Positions 50,906-60,752 of a stretch of 64,000 nucleotides of DNA are shown here, piece after piece. The notes beneath the pieces are model-generated. The model had not been told where the DNA came from. It did no database searches and was given only the letters and a program-made list of their open reading frames with translations. This DNA comes from Dyadobacter sp. Leaf189 (GTDB lineage Bacteria > Bacteroidota > Bacteroidia > Cytophagales > Spirosomataceae). Location: contig NZ_LMPS01000005.1 of assembly GCF_001424405.1 (NCBI RefSeq), positions 496,001 to 560,000 on the forward strand, given 5' to 3'. Position 1 is the first letter of the stretch, and every line of letters begins with the position of its first letter. The position numbers were made by a program, and so were the translations under genes.

Positions 50906-51622
50906 CTATTTGACCGGTTTTTTAAAGATTGCTTCGTCAACAGGAGTGTTCACCGCTATTTTGTTCGTTATGAACGACATCGTTCCCATCTGCGGGTTTG
51001 AAATGTCCATTGTGTTCGGAAACTTCACGCCTTGTACCTCTTTGTAGTCAGAAAAGTCAATTTCACCTTCCTGTCCGTTCATGGTCGCCTTCACTTTGGT
51101 GATCAGGTACGTGTTTGCATCCACGTACTCGTCAACAACCTGTCCCTCCGGGGTAGTCAGTTTCAGGTGGAATACATCTTTTTTGTCCACCTGCTCTTTG
51201 CCTACCAGCTCGACTTTGTTGCCCTTTTCCTTATATCCTACCAGCCCGCCAAAAGGATCGAGCGAGCTCATTTGCTGTTTCAGCTGGTCTGCCGGCATAT
51301 CCTCGGGTTCGCCGGTTCCGCCCATCATCGTCGGCCTGATCATCCAGCCTTTTGAATCCGCAACAACCTGTACCATCGAATTGCCCATTACAGTTGATTC
51401 GTTTCTCACCGCCTTGCCGACAACCAGCGTCGTTTTGTTCGGGATTTCCATTCCCTGAACTGCCAGGGAGCGGTCTGTCACCAATGTATTAACTGCCTTG
51501 ATTTTATCCATTCCACCCAGTGCGGCCACGTGCTTGTCCACGATCTCGTCGACAGTCTGCGCAAAAGAGCCTGCCGAAATCAAAGTCGCTGCAACAGCCA
51601 GGAAAAGTTTGTTCGTTTTCAT
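50906..51622 (-). CDS. LolA-like outer-membrane lipoprotein-sorting-type protein
   Basis: The ATG at 51622 starts a signal peptide (cleavage near SFAQ), giving 238 residues. The mature part (VDEIVDKHVAALGGMDKIKA, YVDANTYLITKVKATMNGQE, FSDYKEVQGVKFPNTMDI) matches the LolA-like half-barrel family frequent in Bacteroidota. It lies 52 bases after the outer-membrane receptor on the same strand, so the pair is likely one operon handling a lipid or hydrophobic ligand. Confidence 0.82.
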   Translation of the reverse strand: MKTNKLFLAVAATLISAGSFAQTVDEIVDKHVAALGGMDKIKAVNTLVTDRSLAVQGMEIPNKTTLVVGKAVRNESTVMGNSMVQVVADSKGWMIRPTMMGGTGEPEDMPADQLKQQMSSLDPFGGLVGYKEKGNKVELVGKEQVDKKDVFHLKLTTPEGQVVDEYVDANTYLITKVKATMNGQEGEIDFSDYKEVQGVKFPNTMDISNPQMGTMSFITNKIAVNTPVDEAIFKKPVK

Positions 51623-51674
51623 ATTTAAAGTTTTATTGGTTTTGATTGAAGTTACAGAATGAACGGGCAAATGC

Positions 51675-54233
51675 TTATTTCGGAGTGCCGCCGCCAGCAG
51701 GAGCACCGCCGCCCCCGCCTTGTGCGCCGTCGCTTTTCACGTCATCGTTATTGACAGACTTCGCTTTGCGTTTTGGAGCATCCATAGTCATTTTACCAAT
51801 TTTATAAGTGAAAGTAAGGCGGATCCCGCGGTTATAAAGATAAACATCATTCACCTGATTGAACTGAATCGAGTTCAGCTCTGTATGAATTTTATAGCGT
51901 TTGCTCAGGAAGTTTTCAGCAGCTATACCCACGCTTCCTTTCTTGTTTCCAAATTCCTTTTTCACACCCAGCGTATAGAAGCCGAAGCCACCCTGCATAC
52001 CTTGCAGCTGCACCTGGTTACCCTGCATAAACCCAAATGCCTGCGCACCCCAGCCATTTTTGAAAGTAGCCTGTGAAAAAATCCCGCCGCTTACATTGAA
52101 GCCGGTGTTGGTCAGCTCCTGGGATTTCCCATTCTGCCCAATCGTTTGTCCGGTCAGTTTGGTGTAAAAAACATTGGCAAATACACCGAAGTTGATTTTA
52201 GAAGTGGCTGCCACGTTCGCGAAAATGTTGGTACCGTATGCATGCTGCTTTCCGATGTTCTGGTAAGTAGTCACAATGGCGCCTGCGAGAGTATCGGAAG
52301 GCTGGCGTACCTGCGAGATCGCATTGTTGGTGATCCGGCCGAAGAATGTGGCATTTACAAATGTTTTCTTGATGTTTTTGGAAAGACCTAACTCAAAGTT
52401 GTTCGTCAGCTCGGGACGCAGCTCAGGGTTACCGATCGTGATATTTTGCGGGTTGGCAGAGTTGAAGTTCGGGTTCAGCTGCTGCAAGCCCGGGCGCTGT
52501 ATCCTTCTGTTATAAGCCAGCTTCACCGTAGTTCCCTTGATGGTTTTAGATGCATTAAAGCTTGGTACCAGCACGCCGTAGTTACCCACGCCCACAGAAC
52601 CTTCGTTGGTACTCGCATCAATAAATGTATGCTCATAACGCACGCCTCCCTTAAATGTATAGCGCGATTTGGTGGTATAAGTATAGGATGTATAACCCGC
52701 CGCAATGTTCTGGTGGTAAAGCAGCTCGCCTGAAGGCTGGTCTGTTTCCGGGCGGAAGTCGCCGGTTGCTTCTGCGATCAGGAAGTTGTAATTACTGTTG
52801 ACCTGACGGAAAATACCTTTTCCACCAAATTCCAGGAGCTGGTTCTTTTTAATGGGCGTCTGATAGTCCGATTGAAATGTAAATTCCTGGTTGAGGTTTT
52901 TGTTCAGGTTACGCTGACGGGAAGTTAGCTCGTTGTTTCCATTCAGGATATTTGCGTCAAAATCATTGGTCAGGTCATTCCGGCTGTACAAGGTCGAAAT
53001 GCTCCATTCCTGCTGCGGCTTGAAAGTATGCAGGTAATCCACGTTGACATCCACAGTACCCGAGAGGTTCCTCGCATCCACGTCGCGGGTCGAATTGAAA
53101 TCCGTTTCGCCAGTCCTGGTAATGCGCGTCATCAGGTCCTGCTGGTTGCTCAAATTACGCACGCCGTATTTCACACCAGCCGTAAGGCTCTGGTTTTTGG
53201 CAATATCATAGTCGAAGCCCAGGTTGTAGTTCCCGAACAAGCCCCGGCTGCTACCATCGCCGGTCTGGCGCGTCACTGAGGTTACATTCTCAACCACGCT
53301 GGTTTGTTCCAGGGTAGTTTTGGTAACTGTATTGTACATCCCGCGACCGAAACCGCCGATCGTGAAACCTGCTTTTCCCTTGCGGTAACCTCCGTTCAGC
53401 GACAGCATCGAACCTCTGTTACCTACACCCGCATCCACATTCAGGTTTAATCCCTGCAAGCTGTTCTTTTTGGTAATAATATTGATAATACCACCCGAAC
53501 CTTCCGCATCGTATTTGGCAGACGGACTGGTTATCACTTCCACGCTCTTGATCTGGTCGGCAGGAATTTGTTTTAATGCGTCTGCCACGCTGTTGGCAAT
53601 AATGGTACTCGGTTTGTTGTTGATCAGCACGCGAATGTTCTGGCTGCCGCGAAGGGACACATTTCCGTCGAGGTCAACAGTGAGCAGAGGTACCTTGCGC
53701 AAAATGTCTGTTGCGTCGCCGCCTTTTGCAGTAATGTCTTTTTCTGCATTGTAAACAAGCCTGTCAACCTTTTCTTCGATCAATGCAGCCTGGCCTGTTA
53801 CGGTTACCTCGTTCAGGGTTTTGGTATTCGAGCTCATTTTGATGGTACCCAAATCCAGTTCCTGGCCTTTTCCAAGTTTGATATTGTCAATGGTCTTGTC
53901 CCCGTAACCGATAAATGAAAGCAGGACTTTGTAGTCGCCCTCGACAATTTTGGTCAGTGCGAACTTACCTTTTTCGTCAGCTACGGTCCCGTCGATAGCC
54001 TGCCCGCTTTTCTTATTGTAGAGGGCAATGCTTACGAATTCGATTCCTTGTGATGATGTTGAATCAATTACAGATCCGCTGATCCGTGCGGATCCTTTCA
54101 GAGCCTGGTCACCGGCAGTACCCGGAAGCGCTTTGGGCTGTGTACTTCCGCCTATCGGGAATTGGGCAAATGCAGGAGTTTGAAGTGAAGCCAGAATGAT
54201 GGTAATAGCGAGCAGAAGTTTCGACATTTTCAT
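51675..54233 (-). CDS. Outer-membrane beta-barrel receptor with carboxypeptidase-regulatory domain
   Basis: The 852-residue protein has a signal peptide (PAFAQ, about 20-24) and a CarboxypepD_reg-like domain (about 50-130, GSVIDSTSSQGIEFVSIALY). A TonB-plug-like domain follows (about 140-260: TDILRKVPLLTVDLDGNVSL, GSGGIINIITKK), then an OMP_b-brl_3-type barrel. It ends in a Gly/Pro tail. It is likely a TonB-dependent or TonB-like transporter. An ATG at 54227 is an equally possible start. No SusD gene lies nearby. Confidence 0.9.
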   Translation of the reverse strand: MKMSKLLLAITIILASLQTPAFAQFPIGGSTQPKALPGTAGDQALKGSARISGSVIDSTSSQGIEFVSIALYNKKSGQAIDGTVADEKGKFALTKIVEGDYKVLLSFIGYGDKTIDNIKLGKGQELDLGTIKMSSNTKTLNEVTVTGQAALIEEKVDRLVYNAEKDITAKGGDATDILRKVPLLTVDLDGNVSLRGSQNIRVLINNKPSTIIANSVADALKQIPADQIKSVEVITSPSAKYDAEGSGGIINIITKKNSLQGLNLNVDAGVGNRGSMLSLNGGYRKGKAGFTIGGFGRGMYNTVTKTTLEQTSVVENVTSVTRQTGDGSSRGLFGNYNLGFDYDIAKNQSLTAGVKYGVRNLSNQQDLMTRITRTGETDFNSTRDVDARNLSGTVDVNVDYLHTFKPQQEWSISTLYSRNDLTNDFDANILNGNNELTSRQRNLNKNLNQEFTFQSDYQTPIKKNQLLEFGGKGIFRQVNSNYNFLIAEATGDFRPETDQPSGELLYHQNIAAGYTSYTYTTKSRYTFKGGVRYEHTFIDASTNEGSVGVGNYGVLVPSFNASKTIKGTTVKLAYNRRIQRPGLQQLNPNFNSANPQNITIGNPELRPELTNNFELGLSKNIKKTFVNATFFGRITNNAISQVRQPSDTLAGAIVTTYQNIGKQHAYGTNIFANVAATSKINFGVFANVFYTKLTGQTIGQNGKSQELTNTGFNVSGGIFSQATFKNGWGAQAFGFMQGNQVQLQGMQGGFGFYTLGVKKEFGNKKGSVGIAAENFLSKRYKIHTELNSIQFNQVNDVYLYNRGIRLTFTYKIGKMTMDAPKRKAKSVNNDDVKSDGAQGGGGGAPAGGGTPK

Positions 54234-54346
54234 GGTTTTGTTATTAACAGCATAAAAATGCGACAGAAACTTACCGCCGGAAAATAAAATATGACGAAAG
54301 CCGAAATATACGGGATAAATGCAGCGTTGCCGCCGATGGGTGATAC

Positions 54347-55201
54347 TTACGGATTCAACAGGTCTTTATAGGCAATCAGACGAATGCCTTTTTCCTTAAC
54401 AGCTGTTTTTACCTTCTCACTCGTAAAAAGATCGGTTACGCCCTGTCTGTCAGCGGCCACATCTTCGTACCCGATGTGACTGATCGCCTGCAACTCGGCA
54501 TCGTCCAGCCCGGGATGGTCAACAAACAGGTAAGTTTTACCTGCTTCCAGTTTCCCGAGCATCTTGATGAAGCTTTGGATCTTTTCCGCCGAAGTCTTTT
54601 TCGGACCTTCATAAGTGGCATAACTGAGGTTGGCAGGTTCTGCATCAACCGGGATTTTGTATTCTTTGGCGAGGCGCTTTGTCAGCTCCCGTACCTCCGG
54701 ACTGAGTCCGGTACATCCCATATGTGAAGATATGTGGCTGATATTTGGCAGCTTGCGCAGGGCTGTTTCAATCTGCGCGCGCATTTCCTTTTCAATGTCG
54801 GCCAGTTTCCAGTTGTTTTCCAGTATAGATCGTTTAGGGTAGTTCTTGTTTGCTCTTACCATCGGGAAAAAGTAACCGTCTTCGTCCCGGATGCTCGGAC
54901 AGTCGGACAGGGGGCGCCATTTTACATTGTCCCACTCACTGGTGAGCGCAATGTGGATGCCGACATCGATACCCGGATTTGCCTGCAACATTTTCACTGC
55001 CTCGGGAAACCAGGGAGAGGGTACGATCACTTCAATGGAGGTCTGGATACCTTCTCGGGAGCATTTCAGCAGAGCAACATTCCCCGAATGCGAATAGCCC
55101 ATATCATCACCGCGCACGATGAGCCGCGGTGCATTGCTTTGCTGCGCGATGCCCGAAATGGAAACGAGTAAAAGCAGGATTGTGTAAAATGTATTTTTCA
55201 T
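54347..55201 (-). CDS. Exported YdjC/ChbG-like carbohydrate deacetylase
   Basis: The ATG at 55201 gives 284 residues with a signal peptide ending near GIAQ. YdjC features are RGDDMGYSHSGN (metal-binding Asp-Asp), GIDVGIHIALTSEWDNVKWR and ISHISSHMGC. ChbG deacetylates chitooligosaccharides; the exported form here may act on acetylated glycans outside the cell. It is monocistronic, with a short gap to the receptor gene. Confidence 0.87.
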   Translation of the reverse strand: MKNTFYTILLLLVSISGIAQQSNAPRLIVRGDDMGYSHSGNVALLKCSREGIQTSIEVIVPSPWFPEAVKMLQANPGIDVGIHIALTSEWDNVKWRPLSDCPSIRDEDGYFFPMVRANKNYPKRSILENNWKLADIEKEMRAQIETALRKLPNISHISSHMGCTGLSPEVRELTKRLAKEYKIPVDAEPANLSYATYEGPKKTSAEKIQSFIKMLGKLEAGKTYLFVDHPGLDDAELQAISHIGYEDVAADRQGVTDLFTSEKVKTAVKEKGIRLIAYKDLLNP

Positions 55202-55401
55202 ATCCGGAATGGTCGAAGCGTTTTTTCTAATCAAAGCCTTACAGTTGCATGATCTAACCTAAAAGCGGTTGTGTCAGTTTTCTGCCGAAATTGTCCGCAT
55301 CGTTCTGGCTTGCGGTAAGGGTAGAAATAGGAGAGAGGCAGTCTTAGTACCGGCAGATATCACGATCTGTACAGCACTGAACCCAGCTAAACCTGCATAA
55401 G

Positions 55402-56778
55402 ATGAACCGACGGGAGTTTACCAAATCTGCAATTACGCTGGCCGCCGCCGGAGTAACGGTACCGACTTTACATACTAAACCTGCAACCATGAAAAAGATC
55501 AAGATCAGTAAGGTAAGTTCAAATTTTGAACGTGAGCCGCTTAATCCTTACCGGTTCAAAGGCAGCGCAATTACCGACAGCTGGCAGGCTGTGGCCATGC
55601 TGGAATCGGAGTCGGGCATCAGGAAAGTGGGACTGGGTACACAGGGTGTGCTCTGGTCGGACTCGAAAGTGTTTGCTGCCCACTCCGAAAGTGCAGGCAA
55701 TGCATTGATGTACGCGATGAGCGAGCACGCGCTGCAAATGCTGAAAGGTACCTCATTCACAAACCCGGTTACATTGCTCGACGACCTGTTGCCGGAGGTT
55801 TTGGCTTACGGAAAAAAAATCACAGGCAACCCGGACCTGAGAAAAACATTCGCATTGAATGCGCTCGTTTGCGTAGATAATGCCGCGTGGCTGCTGTATG
55901 CCCAGGAAAACGGCTTGAAGCAATTTGACGAACTGGTGCCCGAAGCTTACAAACCCGGACTTTCGTACCGGCACGAAAAAGTGGCAAGTATCCCTTCTTT
56001 CAGTGTGGGTACCACTGCGGAGCGGATCAGGCAGGCGGCCGACGAAGGTTATTTTATCATGAAGTTGAAAACCGGCGCGCCGGGTACCCAGCAGGAAATG
56101 ATCGAAAAGGATATCGCATTTTTAACCGCGGTACACAAGGCAACCGGTCATTTTGAAACACCTTATACAAAAGACGGAAAGATCCCGTACTATTTTGACG
56201 CAAATGGGCGGTACGAGAAAAAGGAAACCTTGCTGCGGTTCCTTGATCATGCCAAAAAGATAGGCGCATTCGACCAGATAGCGGTGATTGAAGAACCTTT
56301 CGAAGAGGCGAACGAAGCCTTTGTAGGCGATCTGGGTGTGAGAGTAGCAGCCGATGAAAGTGCACACACTGTGGAAGATGCCGCGCGGCGGATCGAGCTG
56401 GGCTACTCTGCGATAGCAGTGAAAGCGATCGCCAAAACGCTCAGTATGACCATGAAAATTACACAGCTCGCATACGAGAAAAAGGTACCCTGCTTTTGCG
56501 CCGACCTCACTGTGAGCCCGATCCTGGTGGACTGGAACAAGAATGTCGCTGCCAGGCTGCAACCTTTTCCGGGCATGTCAGTGGGTTTACAGGAGACGAA
56601 CGGGCACCAGTATTATAAGAACTGGGAGCGGCTGATGAGTTACCATCCGAAAGCCGAAAGCACGTGGACGCGGACTAAAAAGGGAGTTTATCTTACTGAC
56701 GCATCATTTTATGCGGAGAGCGGCGGTATACTCGCGCCCTCCGCACATTACGACGGCCTTTTTGAAACAATAGGCTGA
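55402..56778 (+). CDS. Mandelate racemase/muconate lactonizing enzyme-family protein, Tat-exported
   Basis: The 458-residue protein has a Tat signal (NRREFTKSAITLAAAGVTV). The enolase-superfamily barrel carries FIMKLKTG (acid/base Lys), YYFDANGRY and VIEEPFEE (metal ligands), RVAADESAH and SAIAVKAIAKT (second Lys). It fits dipeptide-epimerase or sugar-acid dehydratase relatives. Export by Tat is a common feature of Spirosomaceae versions. The substrate is unknown. Confidence 0.88.
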   Translation: MNRREFTKSAITLAAAGVTVPTLHTKPATMKKIKISKVSSNFEREPLNPYRFKGSAITDSWQAVAMLESESGIRKVGLGTQGVLWSDSKVFAAHSESAGNALMYAMSEHALQMLKGTSFTNPVTLLDDLLPEVLAYGKKITGNPDLRKTFALNALVCVDNAAWLLYAQENGLKQFDELVPEAYKPGLSYRHEKVASIPSFSVGTTAERIRQAADEGYFIMKLKTGAPGTQQEMIEKDIAFLTAVHKATGHFETPYTKDGKIPYYFDANGRYEKKETLLRFLDHAKKIGAFDQIAVIEEPFEEANEAFVGDLGVRVAADESAHTVEDAARRIELGYSAIAVKAIAKTLSMTMKITQLAYEKKVPCFCADLTVSPILVDWNKNVAARLQPFPGMSVGLQETNGHQYYKNWERLMSYHPKAESTWTRTKKGVYLTDASFYAESGGILAPSAHYDGLFETIG

Positions 56779-56788
56779 GCCGGTTTTA

Positions 56789-57271
56789 CTACTTGACCAG
56801 CTTTAACGTTTTGAAAATTTCGGCATGCGGCTGCTCGCCTTCGTAGGTTTTCACGAGGTTACCCGCTTTGTCGTAGATCGCGATATAAGGGAAAGAGCGG
56901 ATCCCGTAATACCGCTGCACGAGGTAAGATGTGCCCTCTGTACCTACTTTGAAGTTAGGATAGCTGGCAAGACGGTGCTGCGTCACGAAAGGTTTCAGCA
57001 TGTCCATTGACTGGAATGTGATCATGATCACCTGCTTGTCAGCTACGACCGGGTAATTTTTGATCAGGTCTTTGGTAAAATCCTGGCAATGCTCGCAATC
57101 CGGCGAAAAGTAGATCAGTACTGCCGGTCCTTTTGCAAGCTGTGCGGATGAGTACTGTTGACCGCTGGTCAGCCGCATTTGAAAAGGCGCGATTTTATTG
57201 GGTACCGATTGTGCAAATGCAGCTGAAACGGCTGCGAACATTAAAAAACTAAGCGTTAATTTCTGGATCAT
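56789..57271 (-). CDS. Exported thioredoxin-like (peroxiredoxin/TlpA-type) protein
   Basis: The 160-residue protein has a signal peptide (AFAQ) and a thioredoxin fold with the redox motif CEHC in YFSPDCEHCQDFTKDL (about 53-68). The cis-Pro element SFPYIAIYD lies near residue 130. It is probably a periplasmic thiol-disulfide reductase. It converges on the racemase-family gene with only 10 bases between. Confidence 0.87.
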   Translation of the reverse strand: MIQKLTLSFLMFAAVSAAFAQSVPNKIAPFQMRLTSGQQYSSAQLAKGPAVLIYFSPDCEHCQDFTKDLIKNYPVVADKQVIMITFQSMDMLKPFVTQHRLASYPNFKVGTEGTSYLVQRYYGIRSFPYIAIYDKAGNLVKTYEGEQPHAEIFKTLKLVK

Positions 57272-57320
57272 TTCCTGGATTCTTTTGTAAGAATCTGCAA
57301 GATATTAATCTTTTGATCTT

Positions 57321-58304
57321 CTAGCCCGCAACTTTTTCGGTTACTTTTTCAAGAATGTTGCGTAGCTGATGCGCGTGTCTGCGGGAATGGCACACTACAA
57401 AATAGATCCATTCGTAACGTGTCAATTCACCCACTTGCGGGAATGGAAACTCAGCGCAGGAAAGTGTCAGGTCCTGGGAGCGGGCAATCTCAGCGATGGC
57501 CGCTCTTTCTGCCTTAAACTCCCCGATAATCGTATCCAGATCATAGGGCCCATTGTCTGGGATATTGAAGTCAGGCGCTTGCAGTCTGGTGCTGAAATCG
57601 AGAAAGATGTCTTCTATTTGTGGCACTGTTTGTCCGACCGGGCGGGTTGTCGGTGCGGTTTTTCCCATCATCATTTTGGGCAGGCCCGTTTCAGATTTTA
57701 ATAAATGGTCTGTCACCTGCCCGGCTGTCCAGCTTCCTTCAAAAGGAACAATATTCACCTGATCTGCGCTGAATGATGTAAGTGCCGACAGGTATTCTGC
57801 TGTTGTTTGTTCCAGTGTTTTGGCGAGCGTTTCATTGTCAAGCAAGTCACTGTCGTCCATTGGTTTCTCGGCAAGCTCTTTGATTTTCTCCAATGCTTTT
57901 TTCCAGGCTTGCGTCAGATCGTCGAAATATACTTCGTCCATATCACAGAAAACGCGCATTCGTACACTGTCACCATCTCGGCTGAGAAGATATACTTCGT
58001 CAAAATTCCGCATTTGCTTTGCGATGTCACTCTCATAATCCTCAACACCTTTTGTAACAATACCGTTATAAACGATTCTGATCTCTTCAAAGGGGCGGCT
58101 CACATCAATGGTGCCGGCAAGCCCGTTTCCTGATTCATCCATAAACAGTGCCTTGCTGCCTTCCTGCCAGTCACTCTCAGCAATGTTTCCCATACCAAAT
58201 ACAACCAGCCAGTCGCCATTGTATCTTTTATCCGTAATAACCTGCCAGATGCGGTAGTCAGGAGCCTGGATCAGTATCGATTCTTCAATCCGTTTTGTGT
58301 TCAT
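57321..58304 (-). CDS. SRPBCC-DinB fusion protein
   Basis: The ATG at 58304 gives 327 residues. The first 150 form an AHSA1/SRPBCC-like lipid- or ligand-binding domain (ILIQAPDYRIWQVITDKRYN, FDEVYLLSRDGDSVRMRVFC). Residues of about 180-320 form a DinB-like four-helix domain (GSWTAGQVTDHLLKSETGL, and YFVVCHSRRHAHQL with metal-binding His residues). The fusion suggests a metal-dependent transferase with its own ligand-binding module. It is divergent from the GlxA-type regulator. Confidence 0.8.
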   Translation of the reverse strand: MNTKRIEESILIQAPDYRIWQVITDKRYNGDWLVVFGMGNIAESDWQEGSKALFMDESGNGLAGTIDVSRPFEEIRIVYNGIVTKGVEDYESDIAKQMRNFDEVYLLSRDGDSVRMRVFCDMDEVYFDDLTQAWKKALEKIKELAEKPMDDSDLLDNETLAKTLEQTTAEYLSALTSFSADQVNIVPFEGSWTAGQVTDHLLKSETGLPKMMMGKTAPTTRPVGQTVPQIEDIFLDFSTRLQAPDFNIPDNGPYDLDTIIGEFKAERAAIAEIARSQDLTLSCAEFPFPQVGELTRYEWIYFVVCHSRRHAHQLRNILEKVTEKVAG

Positions 58305-58424
58305 AATAGATGTGTCTGTTAATGAGTTATATTGCAAACTTAGCCGGTAGGGGAGAGAAATAAAGGGGGCAAAGCCGTCAAGTTTAGGGTTGAACACGAC
58401 ATACTAATTTTCTATTTTTGATTC

Positions 58425-59408
58425 ATGAAGCACATATCTGTTCTCGTTCCAAGAGGTGATGTTGCCCTCGGCACAATTGAAGGTCCCTTCAAGTTTTTCT
58501 CGTTTGTCAATGATTTTCTCGCTGCAATGGGAAGGCCGCCTGCATTCAAAATACAATTGGTGGGCATTACACCGGAAGTGCAGCGCTACGCGGGCGTTTT
58601 TGCAGTAACGCCGGAGGAGACGATTGAAACACTTCACAAAACAGACCTGGTGATCATTCCCGCTGTTAACGGGGACAGGGATACTGTGATCGAGGCCAAT
58701 AAAGCGTTCTTTCCGTGGATCTCGTCCCAGCACAAGAATGGGGCAGAGGTGGCGAGCTTGTGTGTAGGGGCATTTCTGCTCGCAGCAACCGGGCTACTCG
58801 CAGGACGCAATTGCACGACGCACTGGATGTCAGCGGCCGACTTCAAAAGGATGTTCCCCGATGTGAACCTGATGGACGACCGCGTGATCACGGACGAAAA
58901 CCGCGTTTATACCAGCGGCGGCGCGAATTCATTCTGGAACCTGCTCGTGTACCTGATTGAAAAGTACATTGACCGCGAAATGGCGATTTATACAACCAAA
59001 TTCTTCATGATAGAAATTGACAGGAACACACAGTCGCCCTTTATCATGTTCAGCGGACAAAAGGAGCACGAAGACGATGTGATCAGAAAAGCGCAGGATT
59101 ATATAGAAAAACGTTTTCAGGACAAGATCACAGTGGATCAGCTTTCGGATATGTTTGCGATCGGCCGCCGCAGTTTTGAAAGGAGGTTTAAAAAAGCCAC
59201 GTCCAACTCGGTAGTTGAGTACATTCAGCGCGTGAAGATCGAGGCAGCCAAGAAGAGCTTTGAAGTTACCCGAAAGAATGTAACAGAACTGATGTACGAG
59301 GTAGGCTATACGGATACAAAGGCTTTTCGCAGTACATTTAAAAAGATCACGGGATTATCGCCCATTGAATACCGGAACAAATACAACAAAAGCGCAATTA
59401 CTGCCTGA
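58425..59408 (+). CDS. GlxA-family AraC-type regulator
   Basis: The 327-residue protein has a DJ-1/PfpI-like domain (about 1-190; the nucleophile-elbow region ASLCVGAFLLAATGL, with TTHW) and an AraC helix-turn-helix pair (about 220-320: DQLSDMFAIGRRSFERRFKK, VGYTDTKAFRSTFKKITGLS). GlxA proteins sense small metabolites. It is divergent from the SRPBCC-DinB gene, which may be its target. Confidence 0.9.
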   Translation: MKHISVLVPRGDVALGTIEGPFKFFSFVNDFLAAMGRPPAFKIQLVGITPEVQRYAGVFAVTPEETIETLHKTDLVIIPAVNGDRDTVIEANKAFFPWISSQHKNGAEVASLCVGAFLLAATGLLAGRNCTTHWMSAADFKRMFPDVNLMDDRVITDENRVYTSGGANSFWNLLVYLIEKYIDREMAIYTTKFFMIEIDRNTQSPFIMFSGQKEHEDDVIRKAQDYIEKRFQDKITVDQLSDMFAIGRRSFERRFKKATSNSVVEYIQRVKIEAAKKSFEVTRKNVTELMYEVGYTDTKAFRSTFKKITGLSPIEYRNKYNKSAITA

Positions 59409-59440
59409 GTAACTGCGCTCTGTGTCTGTTGGTTTGTTGG

Positions 59441-59833
59441 TTAAAGCGAATGGGAATATCTAAGCGGGACCTCGCTGGTTTTTTTGTGATAGTAAAAGTA
59501 AGCAGCCGCGATCAGCAGCAGTCCCACAATCAGCCCGCCCCAGGTTTCAATACCTTCACCGAATGCAATATGCGAGTAAAGCGCCCCGATCAGATCATAG
59601 GCCAGCCCGGCGTAAGCCCACTCTTTGATCCGCGGATAGCCTGGTACCAGCACTGCAATCACGCCCAGAATTTTGGCTAAACCCAGAAAGGGAACAATGT
59701 AGGCAGGGTAGCCGATGTGGGTAATATGGGCAACCGCCTCAGGCGCAGAAATCAGGTCAAAAATAGCGCCTACACCCATCAGCAGTGCAAGAAGGACATG
59801 GAGGATCCAGTAGATGATAGTCGTTTTCTTCAT
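59441..59833 (-). CDS. DoxX-family membrane protein
   Basis: The ATG at 59833 gives 130 residues with four membrane helices and the DoxX-like text YPAYIVPFLGLAKILGVIAV, then WAYAGLAYDLIGA. Short DoxX proteins of Bacteroidota are inner-membrane proteins of unknown redox-linked role. The gene follows a three-gene minus-strand series. Confidence 0.87.
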   Translation of the reverse strand: MKKTTIIYWILHVLLALLMGVGAIFDLISAPEAVAHITHIGYPAYIVPFLGLAKILGVIAVLVPGYPRIKEWAYAGLAYDLIGALYSHIAFGEGIETWGGLIVGLLLIAAAYFYYHKKTSEVPLRYSHSL

Positions 59834-59894
59834 CGGGTCAAGTATTTTAATAAAGGCGATTTGATAATAAATTGCTTCGAAAGTGCGATGATTC

Positions 59895-60173
59895 TCAGCT
59901 TTCGGATGTTTCAAAAGGCTGAAAACCCAGTTCCATCATGGACGGAAAGTAGTTAAGTTCATCGGTAAGCACTTCCGCTTCGTAACCGAGGTCTTTTATC
60001 AGCTTCAGGATCCTTTCAGCGCAGATCTCCCCGTCGCATTTGATCCTCAAAACCTTGTCGCAATCTTCCAGGTCGAACGAAGCGCGATGGTCGGGAAGAG
60101 TCCGCTCGATGGATGCAGTGATCAGGTTTGCCTGAGATTGCTTCGAAATGTTCGTCTTGAAAACTTCTACCAT
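59895..60173 (-). CDS. Small HMA-fold-like protein without cysteines of a metal site
   Basis: The 92-residue protein has the pattern VFKTNISKQSQANLITASIE, RTLPDHRASFDLEDCDKVLR, ERILKLIKDLGYEAEVL, which fits the beta-alpha-beta ferredoxin-like fold of heavy-metal-associated domains, but the CxxC metal site is missing. The function is unknown. It lies 15 bases after the DUF1579 gene on the same strand and 61 before the DoxX start. Confidence 0.7.
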   Translation of the reverse strand: MVEVFKTNISKQSQANLITASIERTLPDHRASFDLEDCDKVLRIKCDGEICAERILKLIKDLGYEAEVLTDELNYFPSMMELGFQPFETSES

Positions 60174-60188
60174 TGTAAAACGCGTTAG

Positions 60189-60617
60189 TTATTGCATCTT
60201 TTCCAGTCTGATATCCATCAGGTACCGCCATGAACTGCCCACATACCGCTCCCAGGTACCAGATAATACCTGATCATTTTGCGTGAATGCACCATGGAAC
60301 CGCATTTCCGGAGAACTGATCGTCCATTTGTCGCCGTCAAAGCTGCCCGACATACCACCGGACTCGCCAATGTCGTCGTAGAAATGCATCGGGTAAGTGC
60401 CTGAAAGCAGGTCATAGCCAATTACTTCTATGCTCTGCTTGCGTTCCCCGTCCATGATCACGTCCACTGTATGCAGGAGGAAAAAGCCTCCCGGGATCCA
60501 TTCGTAAGTATCTGTTCCTTCAATGTTGTTGGTAGTCGCTTCTTTTCCGAGCTTTCCCGTTGTTTTCCATTTACCTGCCAGTCTGTTGAGCAGGTGTAGT
60601 TCCGGCGTTTTTTCCAT
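60189..60617 (-). CDS. DUF1579-family protein
   Basis: The 142-residue protein matches DUF1579: LNRLAGKWKTTGK near the start, GTDTYEWIPGGFFLLHTVDV, and SGTWERY, in a lipocalin-like beta barrel. No signal peptide is seen. Members are of unknown function. It probably forms an operon with the 59895 and 59441 genes. Confidence 0.83.
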   Translation of the reverse strand: MEKTPELHLLNRLAGKWKTTGKLGKEATTNNIEGTDTYEWIPGGFFLLHTVDVIMDGERKQSIEVIGYDLLSGTYPMHFYDDIGESGGMSGSFDGDKWTISSPEMRFHGAFTQNDQVLSGTWERYVGSSWRYLMDIRLEKMQ

Positions 60618-60752
60618 GGCTTTTCTGAAACTGAATGCGGGAAGCGGTCACTGTCCTGATGAGCCATTTTCCCTAAGACAAACTAACAGCGAAATACCCT
60701 AAAAAAGAGATGTGATTTGCGACATTAAGAGGGGGTGATTGTGACAACCCCC

